Shown: positions 34,614 through 45,972 of the stretch, piece after piece
Layout of the letters: every line of letters starts with the position of its first letter
Position numbering within the stretch: position 1 is the first letter of the stretch
Assembly: GCA_025766275.1 (NCBI GenBank)
Contig: JAFKAC010000153.1
Span: forward strand, 1 to 64,000
DNA: 64,000 bases
Direction of reading: 5' to 3'
Origin: Lactarius indigo
Lineage: Eukaryota; Basidiomycota; Agaricomycetes; Russulales; Russulaceae
Notes under the pieces: generated by a model
Seen by the model: only the letters and a program-made list of their open reading frames with translations
What the model was told of the DNA's origin: nothing
Database searches by the model: none
Position numbers and translations under genes: made by a program

Positions 34614-35698
34614 TTGGTAGATCGAAGACCTTCCCACCTCCAACGAGGCTTCAACGACATGGCATTAGCAACACCTTCACTCGACACACTGCGGTCTGCC
34701 ACATTAGACGGGCCAATCGTCATCATAAACCATTGCGATTTGCGCTCGGATATTCTCATCACCTTGTATGGCTGCCCTCCTTTTATAATTCCCACGCCAG
34801 GAGGCTTCATAAACGTAACTTACCAGCGAACTTAAGGACCGGTCGTTGAACGCTCGAAAGAAATGCGGCCTCGATTCAGAGATGTACAGTACGAACTTAC
34901 ACTTGCGTCAGTCCTCGGTGACCTCTACGAACTCGTTGGCCGACCAGTCGTCGAGAAACTCCGAGGGTTGAACAAACCAAAGCAATCCCGAATTTGGCGG
35001 TGCCCAACATCCGCCTTTTGTTCTCTCCCTCTTCACGCGATGGGACCAGCTTCTTCCAATAACAAACGATGGACAGTACTTCTCAGACCTATACATCTCT
35101 TCATACACGCCAACACTGTCGGGGCTTATCGACTCTCGCGGGCCCAGTCCACAGGGTTCGGGTCGACCCTCACTGCTTCTTGTGGTTCAACTAGATGGGT
35201 CCCTTCCGGGGGTGTGGGGAGAGATAGACATCGTCCAGGCGCTAAATACGCAGGTGATGGGTCTTCTATCGGAGGACGCAACACCCGCTGCCGTGCTTTC
35301 GAGTCTTCGGGATCACCGCTTCGTTCACTTTTCATGCCATAGCACATCAGAAACCGGGAAGCCATTCGACGTCTCGTTTGAACTCTACGGAGACATACGG
35401 CGGAGCTAAACAGACGAAAGCATCGCCGATGAAATGTTGCACCTCGCGGCCGCGATGCAGTACTGTGAGTAGTGAGTACCGGAGCGTTGTTGGGACCACG
35501 TAGGGGATGGCGGATATGGATGGACGGGACTTGGCCAAAAACTTTTACAAATCGATGTTCTCAAGTAGAGGGAACTTGAAAAGGACGCCTTACTACGAGA
35601 GATCCGCAGCTGCCCAGCGGGATTCGGTACAAAAGCTGAGGAGAAAGAGTGGGATGACCCTAGAGCGATGTGTGAACTTCGTGCACTATGGTGCCTAG
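34614..35698 (+). pseudogene. CHAT-domain (TPR/CHAT protein) pseudogene
   Basis: Recognisable CHAT-family blocks in order, spread over different frames: GPIVIINHCDLRSDILI, SVLGDLYELVGRPVVEKLRG, SRIWRCPTSAFCSLPLHAMG, SDLYISSYTPTLSGLI, SLPGVWGEIDIVQAL, SLRDHRFVHFSCHS, GKPFDVSFELYGD, then HTAELTDESIADE, AAAMQYC, SVVGTTWGMADMDGRDLAK and LERCVNFVHYGA at the end. The stretch between FELYGD and HTAEL, which in intact members holds the strand ending in the catalytic Cys, is deleted, and one extra base shifts the frame after it. The His block (VHFSCH) remains. There is no upstream TPR region. CHAT proteases are caspase-like and often sit in fungal NLR-type systems. Confidence 0.85.
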
Positions 35699-36364
35699 AC
35701 CTGGCGTAAAACTGCCAGGGTAGCGTTGTCCGTCGTTCGTCTTCGGGGCGGTTAAAGGAAAGGGTTCGGGTTTTTTCGTGCAATAAGATCAGACACTGCG
35801 AGTTCTTTGATATGACGCTTTATCCTCCCAAATATCGAGTTTCTCTTTCTTGTTTCTGGTCTATGACTATGACCACGGCCGTCTTTGTGATACTTGGAAG
35901 ACTTCGACTAGGTAAGTGGATACAAAGGAACACACCCCCACATAATATACAGGAGAAGGTTGGGGTAGGAGCAGATGCTCGTAAGGATGTGCGCTTGTGT
36001 GGTGGATCGATCAACGGCATACCGGAGCTGAGGGTGGGTCCGCGTCGTGTCTTGGCCCTCAATGTGGGGCGAATTCAGCCAACAGTAGTCATTAATCCAC
36101 GACTCGTAGTAACCAGGCGGGCGTTCAAGTAAATGGTGCCGTCGCGAAGCGAAAAGTGCACAGACACCCGTTATTTCGAAAATGCCCCGTGGTTACTTCT
36201 CGTAATGGTAATGACGGGATTAGTTTGACCTGTTGCGTCATAACTGCTGAGTGATGTGCGCACAACAGCACCCTTTTGGGTCCTATAAATTGGTGAGGTG
36301 AGTAAGAACTTTCCTTCAAACCCTCGCTACAGTATCCTATATTCATTCTCGACTCGATAACAAT

Positions 36365-37859
36365 ATGGTGAGCAAGACGACGAAGCTAGGTGGTGCGGCG
36401 TCAGATGTCGTTATTGGAAAAACTGCAGTAAGTCCATCGATCACTTCTTTGTGTCTCGTCTCAACAGGTTCGTTTCTCTAGCATGGTCTGATGATGATGA
36501 CGTTCGTCGTAGTCTCACGTCATTTTGGAAGAAAACTGAAGCTGTTTTCCAGGTGGAAACCAACACCCGTTCCCGACGAGGACTGCTTTGCGTCCATCAA
36601 GGCGGGCATCGATGCACTGCCTCCTGGCGCAAAGATGTTCCTAAACAGCGGTGCGCCAAAGCACAACTCCTTATCATTCCCCCGAAATTTCTCACGTGAC
36701 TATCGTTACGCAGGAGAGTTTTATGGCCAAGGAGAGACAACAGCCAACCTTGAGCTCGTTGCCCGTTTTTTCGAGAAATATCCGTCATACGCGGATAAGG
36801 TCTTCCTCTCTGTCAAAGGTGGCAACAAGCTCCACTCCCTCCAGCCAGACGGCTCCCCGGAAAACCTCCGCCGCAGCGTCGATTACATCCTTGAGAAGCT
36901 CCGTGGCACCAAGTCGCTCGATCTCTTTGAGTGCGCTCGCTACGATCCTACGTACTCTCTCGAGGACACCCTTAAGGTGCTCCAGGGACTTGTCCAGGAG
37001 GGGAAGTTCAAGTACATTGGACTGTCGGAGGTCGGTGCTGCCACGGTGCACAGGGCCTACAAGGCTGCGCCAGAGGTGGCTGCGGTAGAGATCGAGGTTA
37101 GTCCGTGGTCGTACACGCAAGAGACAAAAGACGGTAAGTCACTTTTTAAGGTATCGGAGATAGCCGGGCAATGTTAATGTGGATTTACAGTCATCGCGAC
37201 TTGCGCTGAACTCAGTATCGCCGTGGTCGCATATTCGTGAGTCTCTCGCGTATGGTGGCACACGCAGTGATTGATTCTCATGGGTGTTAACAGGCCTCTC
37301 GGACGTGGTTTCCTTACTGGCCAGATCAAGAAGCCTGAAGACTTCGAGGGTAATGTACCGGTGATCGTATGCAAATCATCTTGCTGACGAACGCGAATAT
37401 CATCATACAGAGGGCGATTTCCGTCGGAACTTCTCCCGTTTTCAGGAGGACGTATGTCACCGAGGGTATTTCCTTCCATCGCGGAACTTGGTATGCTAAT
37501 CCTGCCACGCGTTCAGAATCTTAAACACAACTTTGCAATTGTCGACGCGCTCACGGAGATCGCGAAGCGCAAGGGAATAACTTCGGCTCAGCTAAGCATT
37601 GCATGGGTCTCTGCGCTAGGACCACAAGTTGTTCCTCTTCCCGGTTCTTCGTGCGTCAATTATTTCACTGAAACCTTTACTCGTTACTCACGCATGCGGT
37701 AGAAATGCGAAGCGCACATTAGAGAACATCGCAGGGGGGAATGTAGAGCTCTCTAGTGAAGATATAAGTGAAATCGACCGCGTGCTCTCAACTCACGCAG
37801 TCAAAGGCGGGAGGTACATTGACGCGGTACCAGACGAGAAGCTGCATCTGTGGGGATAA
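36365..37859 (+). CDS. aldo/keto reductase, pyridoxal reductase-like (AKR8 type)
   Basis: Nine exons (36365-36427, 36482-36501, 36553-36650, 36714-37133, 37191-37236, 37294-37349, 37411-37451, 37517-37650, 37703-37859) total 1035 nt, 344 aa. Motifs are HGLMMMTWKPTPVPDE near the start, NSGEFYG with the presumed catalytic Tyr, KVFLSVKGG with the active-site Lys, DLFECARYDP, LVQEGKFKYIGLSEVGAATV, SPWSYTQETKD, YSPLGRGFLTG and LSIAWV with VPLPGSS. This is the (beta/alpha)8 NADPH enzyme layout and is closest in feel to fission yeast Plr1, which reduces pyridoxal to pyridoxine in vitamin B6 metabolism. Exon 2 is only 20 nt with donor GTTCGT, the one unusual site. Another aldehyde substrate is possible. 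Confidence 0.88.
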
Positions 37860-38281
37860 CTTGCCACACAAGATGAAATCAAATTGCGTGTGTGGAATAG
37901 GTTTCCGTGTAACAGCGTTGCTGTTCTGTTCTTAATCTTTAGTGGCTTCCGAGTCTGTGTAGCAGTATGTAATGTCGTCCTTCTGTGTGATGAAATTGCC
38001 ATGTGATTGGGAGAGAGGACAAGCTTGCCTGTCGATCAGTGCCAGTGGCTTGGCCAGTGGGCAAACAAGACTCAAGAGAACTTTGATTCTGTGTCGTACT
38101 CAATACGTTCTCTGAGATGCTTGGCGCCGACGCGTTGGCTTGAGCATTGCGCGTCCTAGCTGTTCTTATCCTACGACGAGGCCATATCTCCGCGGAGGAT
38201 GCGACTATTGTACATTTGTACTACCAAGAGTAAGGCCCTTTGAGTCACATGGAGTCAGACAAATGCCACTTACAACAGATG
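37860..38281. other. spacer between convergent genes
   Basis: About 420 bp between the 3' ends of the aldo/keto reductase and the dioxygenase; nothing else seen. Confidence 0.5.
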
Positions 38282-39641
38282 TCAGATCTCGCCTCGCATT
38301 GCTCTGGCCCTCAACACCCTCCCATGGCTCGCCATTTGATCGCCTTCGAAATAAGCCCCCTTGAGCCACCGATTCACCTCCTTTCCCGCATTCTCAGACC
38401 CTGGTCTGTCCTCGAATGCCGTGCGCCCATGCAACACGCGTCGATTGTCAAATAGAACTGCGTCGCCCTCGCTTAACTGGCGAGTGTACACCGCTGTGGG
38501 AGCCTCGACAAGTGCCGCGAAACGCCCTAGCGCATCGTAGAACGCAGATGGCGTATCGCGCGAGAGTGGCGCCTGAAATGGAGGGCTATAGCTCACAGAG
38601 GTGATATGCGGCTCTCCGTCAGAAGAGGCGGAGGCAGGGCCCAGCGAGATGGTTGGACGCGCGTGGTGTAAATGCCGTGCGTCGTTGATGTACTGGAACG
38701 GCACAGGGGTTTCCACGAGACGCAAGAAGTCACCGGGGTGTGTGGCGTGCAAGGCAGAGGCTGCGGCGAAGGTGTCGGCGAAGAGTGAGGTGCCGCCATG
38801 CACGCGATTACGCAGGCAGTGCAGAGCCTGGAAGCGAGGGGGTGCCTCGAAGTACCTGTGTGCGTGTGCGGGCGTAGCACTCGCCGATCAGGGACACGGG
38901 AACGAGGACAGGGCTTGGAGAGCACACGCACTGCAGGTCCATGTGTAGCCCCAGGGAAAGGCTGGTGTACGCGATATTGCGACTATCTACGACGTCCCTT
39001 ACGTCCCACACCCCGCCGTAGAACGTCTCGCGCAGCTCGGCGAAGCGCGCGATGAGCGGCCGCAGCTCGCACCCCGCATCGCTCGTCTCGGCGTAAGGGA
39101 CACTGCGGACGAAAAGTATTCCCGTGCGCTGTAGCTGAGTGATGGCGCGCAGGAGCCCGCGCGGCGTCCCGAGGTCACTGTACGGTACATCGAGGTCGTT
39201 CTCAGAGTGTGCCAATAGCGCGGCCGCTGTCGGCCACAGCGCCGCTGGGACATCTTGATGCAACGCCTGGAGCGCGGGGGGGTTCTCATGAGCCGCCAGG
39301 AACGACAGTGGGAAGAATGAGCGATGTCGGTCCGCGCCTGACCAGGCGATATGTACGCCATCGGTGGTCGTCTCCACGATCTCAGGTGAGATGGACGCAG
39401 GCACGTCGGATGAGCGGTGAAATTTTTGTTGGGTGGATGGATGGATACAGGATGGGCAGGTGCACGCGTCACGTAGCCAGCGGTAGGAAAATGTAGCACT
39501 GAGAGGAGAGACCCGAAGTCCTTCGGGGGTTGCAGTGGCGGCTGGTGTCGAAATCACCGAAGAAAGGTAGCGACGGGAAGGCCGATGCCAATCGAAGCCG
39601 CGACGATGGAAAGACCAGTATGGGCGCAGAACAGTTAGCAT
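38282..39641 (-). CDS. gamma-butyrobetaine/trimethyllysine dioxygenase family (Fe/2-oxoglutarate)
   Basis: Two exons, 38926-39641 and 38282-38855, total 1290 nt, 429 aa. The start ATG at 39641 gives MLTVLRPYWSFHRRGFDWHR, an Arg-rich, acid-poor leader that looks mitochondrial. A small zinc domain with RDACTCPSCIHPSTQQK (the Cys-Cys-Cys-His set) precedes the TauD-type catalytic domain. That domain has LHMDLQ (HxD iron ligands), QALHCLRN, and the distal His with the 2-oxoglutarate Arg region in NRRVLHGRTAF. This is the GBBH/TMLH layout, enzymes that hydroxylate gamma-butyrobetaine or trimethyllysine in carnitine biosynthesis. I cannot decide between the two. The intron donor used is GTGCTC. Confidence 0.88.
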
Positions 39642-41314
39642 GTCAGACACGTCTCTAATGACCCGATGCCAGATCCAGGCCGCCTGGACTCAAGATTCAG
39701 CTTAGATCGGACTCGGAACGATAGCTGGGCGTTTAGATCACGTGATAAAGTCATAAGTAGGAGAGCTTAAGGCCATCGCAATCTAGGCTCACCGGTCGAA
39801 CCGCAATCGTTGAGATTACGTGCCTATGACATCTTTCCGTCAAAAGATGCGTAACTTACACGAACCACGATGTGAGCTCCAAAACTCTGTCGAAAAATCT
39901 TGCAAACCCAAGGCAAAACTATTCGTTTTCGCATACGCAGGTCGTGATTCGTGAAAATTGAACTATCGTCGTAATATCAAAGGTGTCTGTGCACTTACTT
40001 CATATTCCCTCCCACTCGTAGCCACATAAGCAAGCTCATCGACCGAGGAGAATGCGCCGCCCTGCTAGATTAGAAAGCGCGAGTGATTGATAGAATGTAA
40101 GTCATTACAGTATGTGACATCCGGTTGTTTAGCAGGCAGTGGAGAAGTCGGCTCGTATTGTACGACTGCGATGCCCCAACTGATCTGCACTGCAACGAGA
40201 TATGAACTATCTACACCGTCATGGGCCGTAACATCCCGGAAATAGAAGAACGTACAAGGTTAGTCTTGTTTGGATAGCAAACTGCGACCCACGACCTGCT
40301 CGGAAAGCTTCCCTCCCTAAACCGGGCCTCCCTCTCGTGTACCCACCAGTGTCTTGCTACGCCTAGTATCGCTTCTCGTACTTCAGTTATGTACTTATGC
40401 TTCGCTCGGGGACCACCGGCTTCGTTTCGGACGATCGCGTTTCATAAACCGTCTTTGTACTAGTTTACATGCATCCAAGGATACAAATTGATTTTTTTTT
40501 AAATAAAAAAGCTTCCCTCCCAAGCCAAGGAAAGTTATAAGTGTCACCCATTTGGATAAGGGGCTGGAAGATTGGGTATCCAGGTCAGAAGTTGGACCCC
40601 GTAGCTGAAGCCAAGGACATTCAGGAAAGGCCCAAAAGTGGACAAAAGGCTGTGAGCCAGCATCTCCTCGGGATGTCACATCCCGACCACACTAAGTTGC
40701 AGCGATGTACTCGGAGAGCTGAAAAAATCCTGGAAATCCCGGATATCCAGTGAATTGAGGAGACCGTCCCCAATCCACAAGAGACACCAAGAGAGACACA
40801 GCCGGTCAAGGCAGCCGGTGGACTGTTGACGTTGCGAGAGTGCCTTGTCACAGGTGCTTGTCTTGGAGCTCCGACAAGGCAGCGACACCGGTCCAACACC
40901 CAGAAGAGTCATCGCCGCTGCTCACTCCAGTCACACTGCCCTGCATAAGCTCCTGGGCCGCGCTTCTAACCCTGAATACAGCCGCAATCCTTACCTGGCG
41001 ATTACGGCACTGGATTGAGCGGCCCGGGCCTATCACCGACTGCAGCACCTGCGACGAACGGCTTATTCCAAAACTACACGAGCGGATCGGCGCTCCATAC
41101 GTACGTCGCCGCGCTACCACCATCCAATCCCTATGATTATAGATCATGAGAGCGCCGCGGAGGAGAGCCCACCCTAACGCGAGCCACTTGGCAGCATGGA
41201 ATTATATCCTGGCAAAAGCTCGCGGTGACTCGGTGAGTACCCTCACGTAGACTCCGCAACCTGCGACCGCGGATTGACAATGACCTTGGCCCTGCGATGG
41301 AATAGGCATTCCCG
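39642..41314. other. intergenic, nothing recognised
   Basis: About 1.7 kb. ORFs here are short and motif-free. From about 41140 the sequence resembles the regions upstream of the other pepsin genes (43920-44170 and 45735-45970). Confidence 0.5.
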
Positions 41315-41321
41315 TATAAAT
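41315..41321 (+). promoter_or_regulatory. TATA box of aspartic protease AP2
   Basis: TATAAAT about 95 nt upstream of the ATG; a second similar TGTAAAT follows 20 nt later. Confidence 0.5.
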
Positions 41322-41410
41322 AGACATTCCCGTGTAAATACGCATCGTCATAGCTCATCCACCTCATCCACTTTGAGCTGGCGCCCTTAGCCAGGTCCCC
41401 CACTTACAGG

Positions 41411-42985
41411 ATGTACATCTCGGTCACCCTCCGGAGCTTCATCATGGCCACCCTCTCCTCCTTCGTTGTCGCAACCTCTACATCGCGTTCTGGGATCGCT
41501 ATACCTATTTCAAAGCGCTCGCAAGTACGCGATACCGATGGTGTTGTCGATGTTGCGAGGCTTCAGAGTGGTCTCCGTCACAGCATTGCGTTCGTATTCT
41601 CTACCATTTCCATACAGTGAATGAACCCGAATAATTGATGTGTGTCTAGGAAGTTTCATCGCGGCTTTCACACCTACCAGAAGAACACTGGTACCAGCCA
41701 CCCGTCTGCCCCCCAAGTGAAGCGCAACTATCATAGCATAGGAAGCGAGCGAATCCACCCGTGGTACTCCGTATTGTGGTATGGGACTATCTCAGTCGGC
41801 ACTCCTCCCCAGCAATTCACGGGTGGGTAATCATTCCTTAAGTTGTACCATTTGGACCAACTCGACATTTCACAGTGGACTTTGACACAGGGAGCAGCGA
41901 CCTTGTGCTTCCCAGCACTACCTGCGATAGATCTTGCCATTGGCATACACTGTATAATACCTCGGGAAGTACCACAGCGCAAGATCTCGCGACGCCGTTT
42001 ATCCTCGGATACGGTGACAATTCCACAGTCATAGGCATGCTATACAGAGACGATGTCAATGTTGCTGGTTATATGGTCAACTTATGCAGCTCAGCCACGT
42101 TCTTGGGTCACTAATGTCTCTTAGGCTAAGGAACAGACACTCGGCGCGGCCACAAGTTACTCGGACGGCTTCACGCGCCAACATTTCCATCCAGACGGTG
42201 TTCTCGGTTTGGCATTCCCGAGTCTCTCGAGTTTCGGTGCTATTCCTATCTTCCAGACCCTTGCCGCACAGGGCTCTTTTACTACCGACTCCTTTGGGGT
42301 CTACCTCGCCCGCACATACTCAGAGCTGTACCTTGGCGGAACTAACAACAACCTTTACAAGGGCGACTTCACTTATGTACAACTCACCAATGAGGTACGG
42401 TTGTCACGCCGGGTTGTGTACAGTGGTCCCTCGATTCGGTGTCAATAACAACACGTCGCAGGGATACTGGCAGACCAATATCGATGCTCTATATGTTAAT
42501 AGGCAGAAAATTGCCGATGTCACGGATGTGGTCATTGATACTGGCTCTTCCCTAATTGTCGGTGACAACAAAACTGTGCGGGCCCTTTACAATCACATCC
42601 CCGGCTCTGCTCCGGCCGACTTCGGTCCCGGATACTACACCAGTACGGAAAAAGAACAGCTTTCTCTAGTTTAGAGAAAGACAGATTAACTCGTTTTGTT
42701 CCAGTTCCTTGTTCATTCAACTCCACAATCTCGGTCCAGTTTGGCGGTGCAAAGTTCGCGCTTAATCCTCAAACATTTAATATCGGTGCCGTGTCTGAAA
42801 ACTCAACCGACTGCCTCGGCGGTATTGCGGCAAACAACGATTTTTGTGAGTACTTTGTTTCATACAGCTTCTGTGTCTCATCAGCAATAGCCTTCTGGAT
42901 TCTCGGCGATGTCTTCCTACAAAACGTATATACGGAATTTGACGTCGGCAATAAGCGGATCGGCTTCGCTAACCTCGCATTCTAA
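41411..42985 (+). CDS. secreted pepsin-like aspartic protease (family A1), AP2
   Basis: Seven exons at the same intron positions as AP1. The signal peptide is MYISVTLRSFIMATLSSFVV with a propeptide ending QVKR, a kexin-type site. The mature enzyme has VDFDTGSSDLVLP (first catalytic Asp), GYGDNSTV at the flap (Tyr conserved), GLAFPSLSSFG, VVIDTGSSL (second catalytic Asp) and ILGDVFLQNVYTEFD near the C-terminus. It ends ANLAF at 42985. The intron between the GYYT exon and the PCSFNS exon uses an A-G-T-A-C-G donor, changing one junction residue relative to AP1. It should be a secreted acid protease. It is first of a three-member cluster with AP3 (broken) and AP4. Confidence 0.86.
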
Positions 42986-43599
42986 ATTCTTTGATTGGCG
43001 AACCTTCATAGCGACTTTGGTTGTTGTATATACCCACGCTCCTGTGCAGCTTAATATCTGGAATGGGTGTTATCACCCTCAAATCGTCGCCTCACACACT
43101 CTCCTGAGGACCTCTGCCAACCATTCCGATGGTACCATTCTGCGAATCCTCGTTGCGGTTCCTACCGTCTCCCGTCTCTTGTACGACTAGTGAGGGTCCA
43201 ATAAGAATGCGAGTCTGGAGGTTCGCGACCACTAGTCTGCGTACCGTCCAAAGTGGTTGATGAATGAGTCACACCTGCACTTCCCGTCGTCACAAAGGCG
43301 CAAACCCCGCATGGGGTATCTGAGTCACTGCTGGGGTGTAGTCTAGCGAATCGTGCTTCCAGTTTTTTCTGTCGAGAGTTTCACTGTCGTCAGACCGTCT
43401 GGTGTCATTTCTCGGGCTACTAGATGCGCAAATCTGCGGGGTGCGAGGTGTAGCTTCGGCTGAGGCGAAGGTATCTGTGAGGACCACCATTTTATCTTTC
43501 AAAGCTTTTTCACGATAGGTAGATATGACTGAATACAGCGATGACGTGAAGCACGGAGTTGACTACCGCTCATTGCAGACAGCCCCATCAGTCGATTTA

Positions 43600-44170
43600 C
43601 AGTAATCGGATTTGGCCGGATTTGGCCAACAAAACACCCGCGATCAAGCCCGCGGCCGTGGTAGTAAGTGCCGTACGCGGCCCAGTTTCACTGAGGTAAT
43701 CAATGGTGTGTGCAGCTGCGGCAGCATTCGATTCCTTCAGACTCGGAATCAACTGAGCCTATCGTCTTGCGGATCCAAGTGGAATGTTGGTTTTCTCACA
43801 TGCTTGCCTACCTATGGTGGATCCTTGATATCCCGCGGGCAGACCTTCCCTCGCCAGTAACAGTACGTCACCGCATAACCACCTTTCTAATTCTTCAATT
43901 TAGAGTATGGGGGCCCTGAAGAGGTGAGCCCACGCCGATGCAACTGCTTGGCAACACGAACTTGAGCATGAATTAAATGCTATTGTGCTATTGGCTCCTG
44001 GCTAAAGTACGATGGGTAGTTCTACCACGTACACTTGGCGGCTGAGACGCGGTCTAGCAGAGGTCGGCCGTACCCGTATAAAATACTCATCGCCAAGCCC
44101 ATCGTCGTTTCTCATCTGCTTATCCACCTCGGCCCCTCTGAATCCGCGCTCCCAGCTGAGTTCCTTACTA
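43600..44170. repeat. duplicated pepsin 5' flank, copy 1
   Basis: Matches about 45345-45970. Shared landmarks are CGCGGCCG followed by GCCGTACGCGG versus GTCGTACGCGG, a GTGCAGC block, GAGGTGAGCCCACRCCGATGCA and TAGCAGAGGT-GGCC before the TATA box. The unit (flank plus pepsin gene) was tandemly duplicated. Confidence 0.65.
44077..44083 (+). promoter_or_regulatory. TATA box of pepsin pseudogene AP3
   Basis: TATAAAA about 100 nt upstream of the pseudogene ATG, same place as in AP4. Confidence 0.45.
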
Positions 44171-44178
44171 ACAGAATC

Positions 44179-44850
44179 ATGTACCTTTCCACTACGTTCA
44201 TCATCGCCACACTCTCCTTTTTCGCTGAGGCAACACTGACATCACGTTCCGGAGTTGCCATACCCATTACAAAGCGCAAGCAAGTGTGCGATGCCGACGG
44301 TGTTGTCGATGCTTCAAAATGGTGTTCGTCGCAACCTCGCGTTCGTATTATCTACCGTTTCAATACAGAGAACTACATCTAACAATCGATGTATGTCTAG
44401 AAAAATTAATCACGGTTTCCAAGCCTACGAGTCGGAACAGAACACCGGAATTAGCCACCCCCCTGCTCCCGAATTAAAATGTACCGACTTGGAGAAGCGT
44501 GCAGGCTAGTAGCATTGGGAGCGAGCCAATCACCTATTCTGGGGAAGGAAACTGGTTTGGTTCCATATCCGTCGGCAATCCTGCCCAGAATGTCACGGGT
44601 GAGTTGTCATTCCTCTCGTTGTATCATTCGGTGTGAACTGGATAATACACAGTGGAATTCGATACGGGGAGCTGCGGCTTTTTTCTTCCAGGCTCTGATT
44701 GCGGCGACAGCTCTTGCAAAGAGCGTGTGCTGTATGACCCCTCGGAAAGTTCCACAACACCCTGTACACAGACGGGGTCACTGTTGTCGGTTATACAGTC
44801 TCTTGTGCACTTCACCTAAGTTTTCAGGTCACTACTCCTTTGGCAGGACA
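44179..44850 (+). pseudogene. aspartic protease pseudogene (AP3)
   Basis: Signal peptide and propeptide start are intact (MYLSTTFIIATLSFFAEATL), but a deletion after VVDAS shifts the frame in exon 1. Exon 2 meets a stop shortly after the LEKRA processing site. The exon with the first catalytic motif is degraded to FDTGSCGFFLPGSDCG, and the flap region is deleted so that the text jumps from SESSTT to LYTDGV. Nothing homologous follows about 44850, so the second catalytic half is absent. Closest to AP4. Confidence 0.82.
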
Positions 44851-45344
44851 CTGCGAGTTCTCATTGCGGTTCCTAGGGCCGCGATAGATGCTGATGTAGG
44901 GCACATCATTTCTAGAAGCGGGAAGCTCTTATAAGTGACCAGCGGGCTAAATACCGGCCAAAGCAGCTATTGAGTGATTGGCCATACCAAGTTACTACAC
45001 GCGGTGGTACTAGTGCTTCCCGTTGTCACAGAGGCGGCGGTCCTGCATGGGCCATGTGAGTCCACGCTGGAAACGACATGCTGGAATGGAGCTGAGCGAG
45101 TCATTCTTCCAATTCCGAGAGTTTCACCGTTGTCGGACCATGTTTGGCGCCATCTCTCAAGCTACTGTAGGGCTAGATGCGTAAAATGTGACCTTGCCTG
45201 TGACGAAGGTGTCTATGAGGTCTATCGCTTGGTCTATCGTCTTGTCCTCCACGGTTTTATTTTTTTTGCTTTTCCTCAAGAATGATATATTTTTTGCAAT
45301 GAATGGCCATCAGTGTGCTCGATCTAATCACTGATTTGACCAAT

Positions 45345-45970
45345 TTATAGTAACCCAAAACGCCAAGCCAACAGTAGTCGAGGCCGGCCCCCGCGGCCGA
45401 AGCGTCGTACGCGGCTCCGGGGTCCGGGCCCCCAACTTCAACTGAACTTGCACTGGGCCAGTTGCCGTACCGCTGTATCCGACTGTCTGCACTGCCTCAG
45501 TTCCACTCACTGGCAGGCAACCGATGGTACATGCAGCATTTATTATTCCCCAAAGAATCAAACGAGCCTAGAGGATGCCCAGGCTAGCGGAATCTTTCTC
45601 GCATGGTTGTCTGCCTGTGGTCTTGTGGGTCTTTGGTACCCGACAAGCAGCCTGGTGAGATCTTTCCTCCCCCAATACAGTACGTCCGAGTCACTCGCAC
45701 CACTAATACCTTTCTATCCTCCGATTCTAGAACGTGAGGACGCCGCTGAGGTGAGCCCACACCGATGCAGCACCTGGCAGAATAAATTGAATGATATTAG
45801 TTTCTGGCGAGATTACGCAAAGGTTAATTAAACAACAATTAGCAGCTGAGACCCGCGGCCTAGCAGAGGTTGGCCACTCTTGTATAAAAATATCATCGTT
45901 TCTCGACTACTCACCCACAGTGACCCCAGCCTCATTGAACCCGGGTTCTTAGCTGAGTTCACCACTAATA
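45345..45970. repeat. duplicated pepsin 5' flank, copy 2
   Basis: Partner of 43600-44170. The regions downstream of each pepsin gene (from about 43230, 44980 and 47760, starting near GTACCGTCCAAAGTGG) are also related, which puts the whole unit at roughly 1.8-2 kb. Confidence 0.6.
45883..45889 (+). promoter_or_regulatory. TATA box of aspartic protease AP4
   Basis: TATAAAA about 88 nt upstream of the ATG at 45973. Confidence 0.5.
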
Positions 45971-45972
45971 AG

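Noticed and set aside
35812..36132. 106-codon plus-strand ORF between CHAT remnant and aldo/keto reductase
   Set aside because: No recognisable motif and an equally long opposing frame.
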